A DNA stretch of 64,000 nucleotides from NCBI RefSeq assembly GCF_004363305.1, contig NZ_SNZA01000001.1, positions 1,307,507-1,371,506 on the forward strand, written 5' to 3'. This document shows, one piece after another, positions 27,551 to 37,800 of the stretch (positions are counted from its first letter, which is position 1; the number at the start of each line of letters is the position of its first letter). The translations under genes and the position numbers were made by a program. A model generated the notes under the pieces. That model saw only the letters and a program-made list of their open reading frames with translations, did not search any database and was not told the DNA's origin. Origin of the DNA: Marinomonas communis. Lineage in GTDB: Bacteria > Pseudomonadota > Gammaproteobacteria > Pseudomonadales > Marinomonadaceae.

Positions 27551-28554
27551 TCTTCAGACACCACACAGTTGCGACCTTGGCGTTTTGCCAAATACATTCT
27601 CTGATCCGCTAACACTACTAGATGGCTAGGCTCTGACACTTCATTAATAGCGGCTACTCCAAGACTTACTGTCACGGGAATCGACTGCTCCCCCACTACA
27701 AATGCCTCTTTGGCAATCAATATTCTTAATAGTTCAGCCTGCTGAACTAAGCTAGCTTTATCACCACGATACAAGAGGCAAAACTCTTCTCCCCCCTGCC
27801 GATAAGCATCAGCGTCCGGAAATGACTGTGTTATCCGCTGAGTTAATTGGTGTAATAAATCATCTCCCACATCATGCCCATAGGTGTCGTTAACCTTCTT
27901 GAAATGGTCAATATCGATCATCATTAAACCAAATGGTGATTCGTCATTCATGTACTCTGCGAAATCCTGCTTAAACGCTAAGCGGTTTTTCAGTCCCGTT
28001 AGAGCATCTGTTAAGGCAAGACTGACCAAGTTTTCTTCTACACGATAGCGGTTTCTCTCATATATATGAGAGACCCCCATGATGCTTATATAACAAAAGA
28101 AGAAGTTGATCAGAACAGGGCCTATGCTGTGATAAGACTCGGAAAAACCTTTCGTGGCCAATATCGATAACACGATCAGCAAGGTTGTTATAGATATAAC
28201 AAAACCTTGTCTTAAGCCCAGTGCTAGATAATTTAAAATAGGAAGGAAGAGAGGCCAAACGTACAGAGCGTTAGCAAGAGGACGAAACCAGACAGCGTAA
28301 ACAACAATACTGCTTAGCAGTAATACATAACCATACTGTTGCCAAGTGATACCGGACCACTTTTTTACATTCAAATATAAATAAGCAGAGTAAATAACCA
28401 GTGCAATCTCAATCAGAGCCAATGTCAGCGCACCTTGGCTCAGCAAAATGTTCCAGCATGCAAGGATGCCTGCCAGCACCCCCATGATCAAACATAAGCC
28501 TCGCCAGACTTTGTCACGTAAGCGCTTGCTAATCGAAATACTTACGTCATGCAC
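27547..28554 (-). CDS. Membrane diguanylate cyclase
   Basis: A 335-residue protein with about six hydrophobic N-terminal helices (residues 15-165) and a C-terminal GGDEF domain starting at ALTDALTGLKNRLAF. The active-site motif is GGEEF (254-258), a functional variant; substrate and metal residues MIDIDHFKKVND are present. No RxxD product-inhibition site is visible at the usual position. The start is GTG at 28554 with GGAG seven bases upstream. First gene of the operon with the binding protein and GGDEF-EAL protein. It should make cyclic-di-GMP from GTP at the inner membrane. Confidence 0.93.
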   Translation of the reverse strand: MHDVSISISKRLRDKVWRGLCLIMGVLAGILACWNILLSQGALTLALIEIALVIYSAYLYLNVKKWSGITWQQYGYVLLLSSIVVYAVWFRPLANALYVWPLFLPILNYLALGLRQGFVISITTLLIVLSILATKGFSESYHSIGPVLINFFFCYISIMGVSHIYERNRYRVEENLVSLALTDALTGLKNRLAFKQDFAEYMNDESPFGLMMIDIDHFKKVNDTYGHDVGDDLLHQLTQRITQSFPDADAYRQGGEEFCLLYRGDKASLVQQAELLRILIAKEAFVVGEQSIPVTVSLGVAAINEVSEPSHLVVLADQRMYLAKRQGRNCVVSEE

Positions 28555-28661
28555 GGCTCTACTCCACTAAAATTCTTCTTAAGTGGAATAATAACCGCGC
28601 AGATAAAGCTTGCAAAGTCACCAGCGGGTAATTGGCTGTGATAATAATAAAACCGTCGCAC

Positions 28662-30614
28662 TTAGCTAGATTTAAAGCGACTCACCATCGCTTGTAGTTC
28701 AGTTGCGAGCTCGTTTAATGAAGCAGCGGTTTGCGATACTTGCGCTGCCAGATCTCGTGACTCTCCAGCGCCATCGTGGATCACAAGCACATTATTATTA
28801 ATTTCTTCAGCAACAAGATGCTGCTCTTCTGCTGCAGCACTAATCTGAATCATCATGTCTTTAATGGCCAATACCGACGCTAAAATCTGTTCAAATACTT
28901 GGTACGTTTGCGAAGCAAGTTCAACAGAGCTATTCGCCACAGTCACACTGTGTTGCATTTTACCAGCCACAACATTGGTTTGTTGCTGTAAACGGGTCAA
29001 TAACTTATCAATTTCATCCGTTGACTCGGCGGTACGACCCGCCAAAGTACGCACTTCGTCGGCCACCACCGCAAAGCCACGTCCCTGCTCACCAGCGCGG
29101 GCTGCTTCTATAGCAGCATTCAGGGCCAATAGGTTCGTCTGCTCCGCAATGGCTTTTATCGTGTCTAAAATGCCAACGATATTGTTTGATTCCTGCGACA
29201 GTGTACTCATGGATTCATTAGAACTATTAATCTCTGTCTCTAATTGACTCAAGGAATCCATGGTTTGCTGAATCAAACGATTTCCCTCTTGAACTTGAGA
29301 CTCGCTGTGTTCGGCTGAAGCGGCTGCAGAAGTACAATTAGACGCCACTTCATTGGCTGTCGCCACCATCTCATTAAAGGCTGTTGATAAGTGGTCTACC
29401 GAGTTTGCTTGTTTCATAACAATCCCACTCAAGTCCGCCGACAATGAATCGGAGCGATGCGCCACACTACCGATCTCCTCACTCGATTGCTTGGTTCGCC
29501 CAACAATGCCGTCAATTGATGCCACAAATTGATTAAAGGCATGAGCCATTTGTCCTGATTCTCCCTTGCTGGAAGTATCCAGGCGCTGTGTAAGATCCCC
29601 TTCCCCCTGACTGATATCGGTTAATCGCTCAGCCATGACTTTTATTGGACGAACCACGACTTTGGACAACAACGATCCAATCACCACAAACAGCGCGACC
29701 ATGACCACAGAAATCATGATGATATTCGTAATTAGCTGATTTGCTTGCGAATATACAACACTACTTGGAATGAGGCCGATAAACTTCCAGCCGAGAGCTT
29801 CTGACTGATAGACACGAGCAAACCACTCTTCCCCATCTATAACAAGCGTTTGAATAGCACCAGAGTTTGTCAGCGTATCATAAGGTCGAGAAGCATCGGA
29901 CAGTGCTTTGAAATTGTTATCAGGGTCTGCAGGATCTGCAAGAATGGTTTGTGTGTCTTCCACCATCACCACATAGCCTTGTCCACCAAATTTCACCGTC
30001 GCCAACAATTCAGTTAATTTTTTGAGTGTTACATCAACACCAACGACGCCATAAGCACCGTTTTCGCCTTCAAAGCGTTGCAGATAGTCTACTAAGGGAG
30101 CACCAGTGAATGTGTCTCGGTATGCAGGGATTCGAACAGGCTGGGTCGCATTAATTGACTGTTTGTACCAGCCTTTCTCAGTCGGGTCGTAATTTTCACC
30201 ACTGTTACCATGAGGCCATTGCAAATAGCCTTTGTCTGCCGTGCCAATCCAAATATAGGCCAAATCAGGGTGGGTTTCGCCAAAGTCTTCAAACAAAGCA
30301 AAGGCTGCTTGTTCCTGTGCTGAATTCGACTCAGGTGTCATTTTCTTAACGGGTTGATTTGCGTAACTTTCGATACTGCCAGGCTCAATGGCTTTAACCA
30401 CATCTGAGCGAGCAAAAAATGCAGCATTTTCCGCTAAGTTATTCAAATACATTGAAAAAAGGGCATCCACATAGCCCATCTCAGATTCACTCTGGTGAGT
30501 GAATTTAGCCACGGCATCAGAGCGAACACTGCTGATGATCACCAGAGAAACAATTAAAACAGGGAGTATTACCCCTGCTGCAACTAGCGCGATAATCTTG
30601 GCACGGACTGTCAT
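28662..30614 (-). CDS. Methyl-accepting chemotaxis protein, double Cache sensor
   Basis: A 650-residue chemoreceptor. An N-terminal helix (8-30), a periplasmic double Cache domain (about 35-280) with [12 protein letters not shown] and [19 protein letters not shown], a second helix near 290, HAMP ([20 protein letters not shown]) and the signalling tip [20 protein letters not shown]. The Arg of the amino-acid-binding RxWY motif is Lys here, so the ligand is unclear; structured like PctA/Mlp receptors. ATG at 30614 is preceded by GAGG. It is a single gene; no hairpin terminator is visible in the 107 bases before the diguanylate cyclase gene. Confidence 0.93.
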   Translation of the reverse strand: MTVRAKIIALVAAGVILPVLIVSLVIISSVRSDAVAKFTHQSESEMGYVDALFSMYLNNLAENAAFFARSDVVKAIEPGSIESYANQPVKKMTPESNSAQEQAAFALFEDFGETHPDLAYIWIGTADKGYLQWPHGNSGENYDPTEKGWYKQSINATQPVRIPAYRDTFTGAPLVDYLQRFEGENGAYGVVGVDVTLKKLTELLATVKFGGQGYVVMVEDTQTILADPADPDNNFKALSDASRPYDTLTNSGAIQTLVIDGEEWFARVYQSEALGWKFIGLIPSSVVYSQANQLITNIIMISVVMVALFVVIGSLLSKVVVRPIKVMAERLTDISQGEGDLTQRLDTSSKGESGQMAHAFNQFVASIDGIVGRTKQSSEEIGSVAHRSDSLSADLSGIVMKQANSVDHLSTAFNEMVATANEVASNCTSAAASAEHSESQVQEGNRLIQQTMDSLSQLETEINSSNESMSTLSQESNNIVGILDTIKAIAEQTNLLALNAAIEAARAGEQGRGFAVVADEVRTLAGRTAESTDEIDKLLTRLQQQTNVVAGKMQHSVTVANSSVELASQTYQVFEQILASVLAIKDMMIQISAAAEEQHLVAEEINNNVLVIHDGAGESRDLAAQVSQTAASLNELATELQAMVSRFKSS

Positions 30615-30947
30615 TGGAACCTCATCATACGGTTTTGGGCAGAACCCATCGTTGTTATAAAAATCGTTAGGTTCTACTCTCTCTAGTAGCCCCCTTGATC
30701 AATGCACAGTCCGTCCTTGCTATGCGCTTGTAACACTCACAACTATTACCTTAGGGATTAAACATTACGAATTTCTATGAATGAAACTCGCAGTCTGAGT
30801 CTTTGATATGTGAGTCATTCACTTATAGTGAAAAATTAAATGAATAGCAACAATGAGTTAAGCTAGGGCATCTATTAGCGACACATATAGAATGAAAGTA
30901 GTCGCTAATAGAAGAATGGAGCAGGATTAAGAAGTATCTAAGCGGTA
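30615..30947. other. Intergenic region between a chemoreceptor and a hypothetical gene
   Basis: About 330 bases. It must hold the promoter of the chemoreceptor (leftward). Apart from the perfect inverted repeat at 30871-30912 I see no gene, RNA or clear promoter pair. Confidence 0.5.
30871..30912. repeat. Perfect 12-bp inverted repeat
   Basis: TCTATTAGCGAC at 30871-30882 and its exact complement at 30901-30912, with 18 bases between. It lies 36 bases past the stop codon of the leftward hypothetical gene. It may act as a weak terminator (no T-tract), an operator, or the remnant of a small mobile element. Confidence 0.75.
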
Positions 30948-31532
30948 TTACTCACGAAAAGTATAAGTAAGGATATCCGCGATCTTACGGTCAATTTCGA
31001 TACCAGCCGCAGCAAAGTCTGATTTTTCAACTTGGTACAGTAGAGGCTTCATTTCGCGAATCTTCTTAATCGCTTTTGGGTCTTCCGTCAAAAGCACAGC
31101 CACATATGAGAAGGCATCATAGTAAGCAAAGCCATTATCTTTTAAGGCGTTTAGGTAAGAATCTAAAGTCTCTTCACCAAATACTTGCTTAATAGCAGTG
31201 ACCGCACCATACACGGCTGCACCTTCGCTTAGAGCAGTGGCTTGATTTTCTTTGTCATTACTAGGAGATAAGCCTTTCACTAACACCTGAATAACATCCG
31301 CCAGCAACATGACTTCGTTGGTGAAACTGCGTGCTGGTACTTTAACTTTATAGGCAAAAGGTTGTTCTGAAACAGGCGCAATCATTTCAGGCGTCGCAAT
31401 GTCCGAGCTTACTTCAAATCCCAAAAACTGCGCCTTCTCGTAGGCAGGCCCAAACAAAAACTCAACGGCAGGCAACCAAGCGTCACGGATTTTGTTTAGT
31501 TTTAGAACTTGCTCTTGTTGTATTTCAGACAC
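30948..31532 (-). CDS. Conserved-looking hypothetical protein
   Basis: A 194-residue, mostly helical, acidic cytoplasmic protein with no signal peptide, membrane helix or motif that I recognise. Segments such as ALSEGAAVYGAVTAIKQVFGEETLDSYLNALKDNG and DPKAIKKIREMKPLLYQVEKSDF suggest a compact helical fold. The start is GTG at 31532 with GGGAG six bases upstream, so translation is well supported. It stands alone between a chemoreceptor and a PAS-GGDEF gene. No function proposed. Confidence 0.75.
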   Translation of the reverse strand: MSEIQQEQVLKLNKIRDAWLPAVEFLFGPAYEKAQFLGFEVSSDIATPEMIAPVSEQPFAYKVKVPARSFTNEVMLLADVIQVLVKGLSPSNDKENQATALSEGAAVYGAVTAIKQVFGEETLDSYLNALKDNGFAYYDAFSYVAVLLTEDPKAIKKIREMKPLLYQVEKSDFAAAGIEIDRKIADILTYTFRE

Positions 31533-31649
31533 GTGTATCTCCCAAACTGATCAACATATCTCTGAGGAGTTCAGAGGTTTGCGGCAGACCATAGCATATT
31601 TCAAATGGTGTCTCTAATGGCAGTTTTACTATCAAGCAGAAAACCTTAT

Positions 31650-33428
31650 TTAGCTCATTGAGTCATCTGCTGACGTATGAAAAACGAATTGGTTTTTGCC
31701 TTTGGATTTAGCAAGATACATGGCCTGATCCGCTTGCTGAATAAGCGCTTCACCAGCTTCACCATGCTGTCCCATTACCGTTACTCCCACACTTGGTGAA
31801 CACTGGTGGGTAAAATCTTCAATTTCATATGGCTCATTTAAAACGGGCATGGCCTCATTTAAGAGAGCATTGAGCCATTCGGTAGAGGTTGTCTCAGCCC
31901 ATGAAGGCCCGTGCAAAACTAAAATAAATTCATCTCCACCAAAACGAGACGCAATATCTGGTTGCTCTATCAAACTCAGCAAACGGTTCGACACTGACTT
32001 AAGCAGCACATCTCCCGCTTCATGCCCCTTGCTGTCATTCAGTGGCTTGAAATTATCAAGATCGATAAATACCACCGCAAGCTGTCGGCCATCGTTAATA
32101 GCCTCTTTACATGCTTGGTCTAAATAGCTATACAAATAGCGGCGATTAGCAAGCCCCGTTAAGGCATCAAAATATGCCAGTCGATGTATTTCTGCTTCAG
32201 CGGCTTTCGCTTTCGAGATATCCCGCGCAATCTTTGAAGCACCAATTACCTCACCATCACCATTATAGATTGGCGAAATGGTCACCGACAGATCGACTAA
32301 ATGGCCATCTTTGTGAAGACGCTGAGTTTCGAAGTGATCCACTTTTTCGCCACGCGCAATTTTAGCCAATATTTCCGGCTCTTCGTGCTGGCGTTCATCA
32401 GGGATAATCGTCGCCAAGGGTTTGCCAATCATTTCATCTGATGAGTAACCAAAAATCCTTTCGGCACCAGTATTCCAACTAGCAATCACACCATGAATAC
32501 TTTTACTGATGATGGCATCATCGGACGAGTCAACAATCGATCGGAAATGAGCCAAGTTTAATGAAGCCAGACGTCCCTGGGTTTTAGCAAGCCACCCCAA
32601 CACACTTTCTTTATTGCTATCATTGACCGAAATCGTTGTTAAAAAGTCACCATTACCCAATCGTTTGATTGTACTTTGTAACTCAGGAATAGAACAACCG
32701 ATGAGTAACTTCAATTGCTGACCTATCTTATAGATACACCAAGTCAGCATCACACACACAAAAAGTAATAGAACAGTCGCTAACGACAGGTTTCGCTTAG
32801 CTCGGTCCACATCAGCCTGAGTTCTGGCAATAATCATTTGCTCTGCTTCAAGAATCGGCTGCATGATGTCCATTTTAGTATTAATAAAGTAGTCATCAGC
32901 TAACATGGCCAAAGCTAGATTTCGTTTATCGAAATCAACTGGGTCATCTTCCTCGACTAACGTCATAGCCCGTTTCTCGATTTTCACCAGAGAGTCAGAG
33001 TTATGCTTTGCCATGATGACTTTACGCCACTCGTCATCTGTTAATCCGGTCTTACGCAACAATGTAAGTAACGGCACGGCTTCACCGTATTCTTCATGTT
33101 CACGAGTGTTATTAATGTTCACATCCCAATAGACCAGTGAATAGCTTTTAGGACGAGGCAACGCCCCGTCTCGAATGCCGACCAGCTCGTAAAACAGGGA
33201 TTTGTAAACAGGATCGAGAGTCGTCACGTAATTTCTAGAAAGCTTGGCAAGATCATTAGACGACTGACGTAACTCTTCTACGAGACGAACAGATTGCTCT
33301 CGTTTCAGTAGCGCCTCTTCATATCGAAGCTGCTCAAAAATCACTACCACTAAACTCGCTGCTAACAAAAGGACAAATAGCAACATTGCCTTCAGGTAGG
33401 CTTTTAATCTTGAAGGCTTATGAGCCAT
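31650..33428 (-). CDS. Membrane PAS-GGDEF diguanylate cyclase
   Basis: A 592-residue protein: a helix near 12-30, an extracytoplasmic region to about 210, a second helix, then a PAS domain (FRSIVDSSDDAIISK, GVIASWNTGAERIFGYSSDEMIGK, HKDGHLVDLSVTISPIYNGDGEVIG) and a GGDEF domain (FDALTGLANRRYLY, VVFIDLDNFKPLND, RFGGDEFILVL). All catalytic residues are present; no RxxD inhibitory site at the expected place. ATG at 33428 follows GGAG at ideal spacing. The N-terminal sensor has DPVYKSLFYELVGIRDG, known from several membrane signalling proteins. Ligands of the sensor and PAS domains unknown. Confidence 0.93.
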   Translation of the reverse strand: MAHKPSRLKAYLKAMLLFVLLLAASLVVVIFEQLRYEEALLKREQSVRLVEELRQSSNDLAKLSRNYVTTLDPVYKSLFYELVGIRDGALPRPKSYSLVYWDVNINNTREHEEYGEAVPLLTLLRKTGLTDDEWRKVIMAKHNSDSLVKIEKRAMTLVEEDDPVDFDKRNLALAMLADDYFINTKMDIMQPILEAEQMIIARTQADVDRAKRNLSLATVLLLFVCVMLTWCIYKIGQQLKLLIGCSIPELQSTIKRLGNGDFLTTISVNDSNKESVLGWLAKTQGRLASLNLAHFRSIVDSSDDAIISKSIHGVIASWNTGAERIFGYSSDEMIGKPLATIIPDERQHEEPEILAKIARGEKVDHFETQRLHKDGHLVDLSVTISPIYNGDGEVIGASKIARDISKAKAAEAEIHRLAYFDALTGLANRRYLYSYLDQACKEAINDGRQLAVVFIDLDNFKPLNDSKGHEAGDVLLKSVSNRLLSLIEQPDIASRFGGDEFILVLHGPSWAETTSTEWLNALLNEAMPVLNEPYEIEDFTHQCSPSVGVTVMGQHGEAGEALIQQADQAMYLAKSKGKNQFVFHTSADDSMS

Positions 33429-33523
33429 TATGATCTCCGCAGCGAATAGTGTATTGATAAAACATACAAGAACCTTAGCTTTGGCGTCATGACAAAAAAT
33501 GTAACAAAGTGATGGTTTATTGA

Positions 33524-33554
33524 TACAAAAAAAGCCCTGCAGTGGCAGGGCTTT
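33524..33554 (-). terminator. Terminator of the cobalamin operon
   Basis: On the minus strand a 10-bp stem AAAGCCCTGC / GCAGGGCTTT with AGTG-type loop followed by seven Ts, just past the cbiX stop codon. Confidence 0.9.
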
Positions 33555-33560
33555 GAATCG

Positions 33561-34817
33561 TTAGCGCTGATGTGCTTGTGCTGTTTTATTGCAATCGCCA
33601 TCTAGACGATCTTTTTCCTGTTCTAAAATCTCTTCGGTAAATTGCCCCATAAAGCAACAACAAATGCCTTCACCAATCATAGTACGCGGTCCCATTGGGT
33701 GGCCGATATGTTGGTAAACCCCATGGTGATGGTGCCCATGATCATGAGAATGACCATGGGCATGCCCGTGATGATGGCCATGGCTATGATCGTGACTGTG
33801 TGAGTGTCCGTGACTATGATCGTGGGAATGGCTATGCGAATGACCATGAGAGTGGCCAATCGCTTCAATCGTGCCGAAGGTCATTTCATGTTTATGGTCT
33901 GACTCCGATAAACCTTGAGTATCGTCCTCTGGGTCAACATATTCTGCATGGTGGTGATGCACATCCACTTCACCCGCGGCAAGACGGCGTTTAAAAGAGC
34001 TCATCAAGGTTTCATCAGCACTGTTAAACAGTGAGCCATCCATGATTTCATTCACACGGTTTTCAAACGCATCAATGACACGCTCGTGATCACTCAGATA
34101 ATGAGCTTGAATAAACTCAATGCCAGGATTTTCCTGCGCTACTTTGTCCACATAACCTTGGATACGCTTAATCAGACGACCAGTAAATAAGAAGTATGGT
34201 GCGACGACAATACGCTTAAAGCCAAGCTTTACTAGCTTCTCAAGCCCAACACCCACAGATGGGTAAGTCACCCCTGAATAGACCGTATCGGCCCAACCAA
34301 AGCCCATGTTTTCATTCACAATACGCGTTAGCTTAGCCGCTTCAGCGTTAGCAGAGGTATCCGATGTACCGCGGCCAACCACAACTAACATGGTATCGTA
34401 CAATTCAGCAGGCGGGTTGTTTGGATCTAGACCAAGAGACTCGTAGATTCGAGCTTGGAATGCTTCGATCATGTCCTCCTGCAGCCCCAGTTCGCGGCCG
34501 TAATGCATATCCAGCCCATCATTTTTTTCTTGATACGTAGTCAGTACCGATGGGATATCGTTCTTAGCATGTGTTGCTGCGAACAGCATACCTGGAATAG
34601 CATAAATATCATTAACACCCTGCTTGATCAGGCTATTTAACCCCATGTGGATGTTTGGTGCAGAGAACTCCAAAAAGCCGTATTCAACCGGAAGATCAGG
34701 AAAACGGGCTTTTAGCCCTTCGGCAACTAAGCCAAACTCACGTTCTGCATCTTTATCGCGGCTTCCATGACCACAAATCATAATGCCTTTCTTTGTCTCT
34801 TGGGTTGAAATACTCAT
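33561..34817 (-). CDS. cbiX: CbiX-type sirohydrochlorin cobaltochelatase with His-rich tail
   Basis: A 418-residue chelatase inserting cobalt in corrin precursors. Two CbiX repeats fill residues 1-300: the first with IMICGHGSRDKDAE (catalytic His in GHGS), the second with VVVGRGTSDTSAN and VVAPYFLFTGRLIKRI. The tail has a run of alternating His with Ser, Gly or Asp (about 320-364), then a triple Cys (ICCCFMGQF, about 385-391). Long CbiX proteins with His-rich stretches and an iron-sulphur site are known from Bacillus megaterium. The frame starts at 34853, but the ATG at 34817 after GAGAGAG is better. Last gene of the cob operon. Confidence 0.9.
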   Translation of the reverse strand: MSISTQETKKGIMICGHGSRDKDAEREFGLVAEGLKARFPDLPVEYGFLEFSAPNIHMGLNSLIKQGVNDIYAIPGMLFAATHAKNDIPSVLTTYQEKNDGLDMHYGRELGLQEDMIEAFQARIYESLGLDPNNPPAELYDTMLVVVGRGTSDTSANAEAAKLTRIVNENMGFGWADTVYSGVTYPSVGVGLEKLVKLGFKRIVVAPYFLFTGRLIKRIQGYVDKVAQENPGIEFIQAHYLSDHERVIDAFENRVNEIMDGSLFNSADETLMSSFKRRLAAGEVDVHHHHAEYVDPEDDTQGLSESDHKHEMTFGTIEAIGHSHGHSHSHSHDHSHGHSHSHDHSHGHHHGHAHGHSHDHGHHHHGVYQHIGHPMGPRTMIGEGICCCFMGQFTEEILEQEKDRLDGDCNKTAQAHQR

Positions 34818-34883
34818 ATCTCTCTCTGGATTAACTTTACGCAATAGGCGCATATTCTATAGGGTTTAATTGTATAGACAAGG

Positions 34884-37800
34884 TTAACGACCTTGTGTTT
34901 CCTGACGCTGGTCTATCTCAAGCAATAGCGATTGGATTTTTTCTGCATAGTCCTCTGGCTCGGACCACATCCCACGCTGGATTGCTTCGAGAAGCCGTTC
35001 GCCCATTTCTAATTGTGCATCCGGATTATTACGCTCCATAAAATCTCGGTTAACAGGATCAAGCAGTAAAGCCTCTGTCACCTGTTGATACTGATAATCT
35101 GCAATTAAATCCGTCGTGGCATCGTAGGCAAACAAATAATCCACTGTCGCGGTCATTTCAAATGCCCCTTTATAGCCATGCTCTTGCATAGCCGAAATCC
35201 ACTTCCGATTTAATACGCGGCCGCGTATTACACGGTTCAACTCTTCTTTTAACGTGCGTACCTTAGGTTGACTCGGGTTGGAATGGTCATTGTGATAGAC
35301 ACTAGGTGCTTGACCACTTAACTGGGTCACAGCATTGGTCATTCCCCCTTGGAATTGGTAATAGTCGTCCGAATCCAGCAGGTCATGCTCACGGTTGTCT
35401 TGGTTTTGCACGACCGCTTCCAATTGACCAAGACGGTTAGCAAACGCTTGCTTTGCTTCAACGCCATCACGTAAATCGCCATCGTACGCGTAGCCGCCCC
35501 AATTTAAGTAGGCCTCGGCCAAGTCTGCTTGAGTATCCCAACAGCGCTCATCGATTAAGCCTTGTAAACCTGCGCCATAAGCACCTGGTTTGCTACCAAA
35601 AACTCGGTAAGAGGCTTGGCGTTCAGCCTCTTCTACACTAAAGCCTTGGCTGACTAACACTTGCTTACGCGACTCAACATTGGCACGGATGGTATTACCG
35701 TTGCCGGGCTCTTCGAAGTTAGCGATCGCTTGCACCGCCGCATCGTATAAACGCATTACATTGGCAAAGGCATCGCGGAAAAAACCTGAAACACGCAGGG
35801 TGACATCCACTCGTGGACGACCCAGTTGCATACAGGACAAGACTTCAAAGTCGGTCACACGATTAGAACCCGGTGCCCAAATGGGACGTACGCCCATTAA
35901 AGCAAAGGCTTGGGCAATGTCATCTCCACCGGTACGCATGGTGGCCGTGCCCCATACGGATAAGCCTAAGTTTGTAGGGTAATCACCATGCTCTTGTAAA
36001 TGGCGTAGCACCAGTGCCTCAGCCGACTTTTGACCAATGGCCCAAGCTGCAGGAGATGGGATCGCACGATTGTCCACGGAAAAGAAGTTACGCCCCGTTG
36101 GCAAGGTATCCAATCTGCCACGGGTGGGTGCACCACTTGGCCCCGGTGGAATAAACTGTCCAGATAAACCTTTTAACAAGGCATTAATTTCATCGTGAGC
36201 ACTTTGCTCCAAAGCCTTCGCTAATGTCTGCCTAGCATGGGCTAATAGCGCCGCAGTATTAGGCAATTGCTGGCTATCGATAGGTTGTTGCTCAATCAAC
36301 GAAGTAAGCACTAACTCTTTCGCTAATAGTTCCAAACGCTCTTTGGCATCCGCATGGGTGCGCCACATTTGATCAGAAATTTGTGCCAACAACTCTGGCT
36401 TTTCACTTTGCCAAACATCGCGGGTAGCTTCCATCGGATCAAAGTCAGGCTCTTGAAGTCCTAGGTCTTTTACCAACGCATGCAAGATGCCCATGCTAGT
36501 CACGCTTGAACCACGTGGCAGACGAAGTAACGCCACCAGCGTATCCGCCAATTTATCAGCCTCGGGTAATTCTCCAAGGCGATGTAAACCGTGGCGAATC
36601 TGGGATTCTTTGATTTCACAGAGGTAAGCATCTAGCTCTTCCAATACCGACTCATCATCGTCTGCTTGCACACCGGTGAGTTCTTCAAGCAGGTGACTGC
36701 TTTTGACCTTTTCTAAAATTGAGTCACGCAGCCATGCTTCTCGACGGATATCCATGCCTAAGGCTTGGTAATACTCATCAACAAGAGTTTCCAGCTCCGC
36801 CATCTCACCATAGCTTTCGGCACGGGTCATGGGCGGCATGAGATGATCAATGATGACGGCTTGAGTGCGGCGCTTGGCTTGTGCGCCCTCCCCGGGATCG
36901 TTCACGATAAACGGATAAAAATGCGGTGTTGGCCCCATGGCGATGTCTGGCCAGCAATGCTCTGACAAGGCCGTACCTTTACCCGGCAACCACTCTAAGT
37001 TGCCATGCTTGCCCACATGAACAATAGCATCCACTTGATAGACATGTCGCAACCAAAAGTAATAAGCCAAATAGCTGTGTGGCGGAATCAAATCTGGATC
37101 ATGGTAGTTGGCCGCCAAATCCAAGTTAAAACCGCGGGCAGGTTGAATACCAACAAAGGTTTTACCTAACCGAATCCCCGCCAACATCATGCGCCATTCA
37201 CCGTCTACGGCGCGGCATTTATGGTCCTCTTCCGGAGGCCCCCAACGATCCCACACGGCATTTTGCGCTTCGATGGGCAGTTGATAAAAATGTGTTAAAT
37301 AATCATTAAGACTTAAGCTTTGCCAACATCCGCGCTGGTGCAAGGTATTAGGGTTATTAGTCACTGCGCCCAATAGTGCTTCGATCAGCGCGTTGCCATC
37401 TTCGGGGATGTCTTCAATGGGATAACCCGCTTGCTCTAAGGCGCGCAATACATTCACACTGGAAGCAGGCGTATCTAAGCCCACACCATTACCAATACGC
37501 CCATCTTTGGTAGGGTAATTAGCGAGGATAAAGGCTATGCGCTTTTCTTCATTCGGCAAGGCATGCAAGCGTGCATAGCGCTTGGCAAGCTGAGCGACAA
37601 AGGTCGCCCGTTCTGGATGCAATTCATAACGCAGTAAATCGATCTGTGCTTGCTCATGAAAATGAGACAAGGCTTTGAAGCTCACCGCGCGAGTAATCAC
37701 ACGGCCATCCATTTCCGGTAAAACGATTTGCATCGCGACATCGCGACTACGAAGCCCCTGAGTTTGCCCTTGCCAATCTTCTTCAGTACTGCCAGATAAA

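Noticed and set aside
33695..33994. Plus-strand frame opposite the His-rich tail of cbiX
   Set aside because: It mirrors the repetitive His codons of the real gene; no start context of its own.
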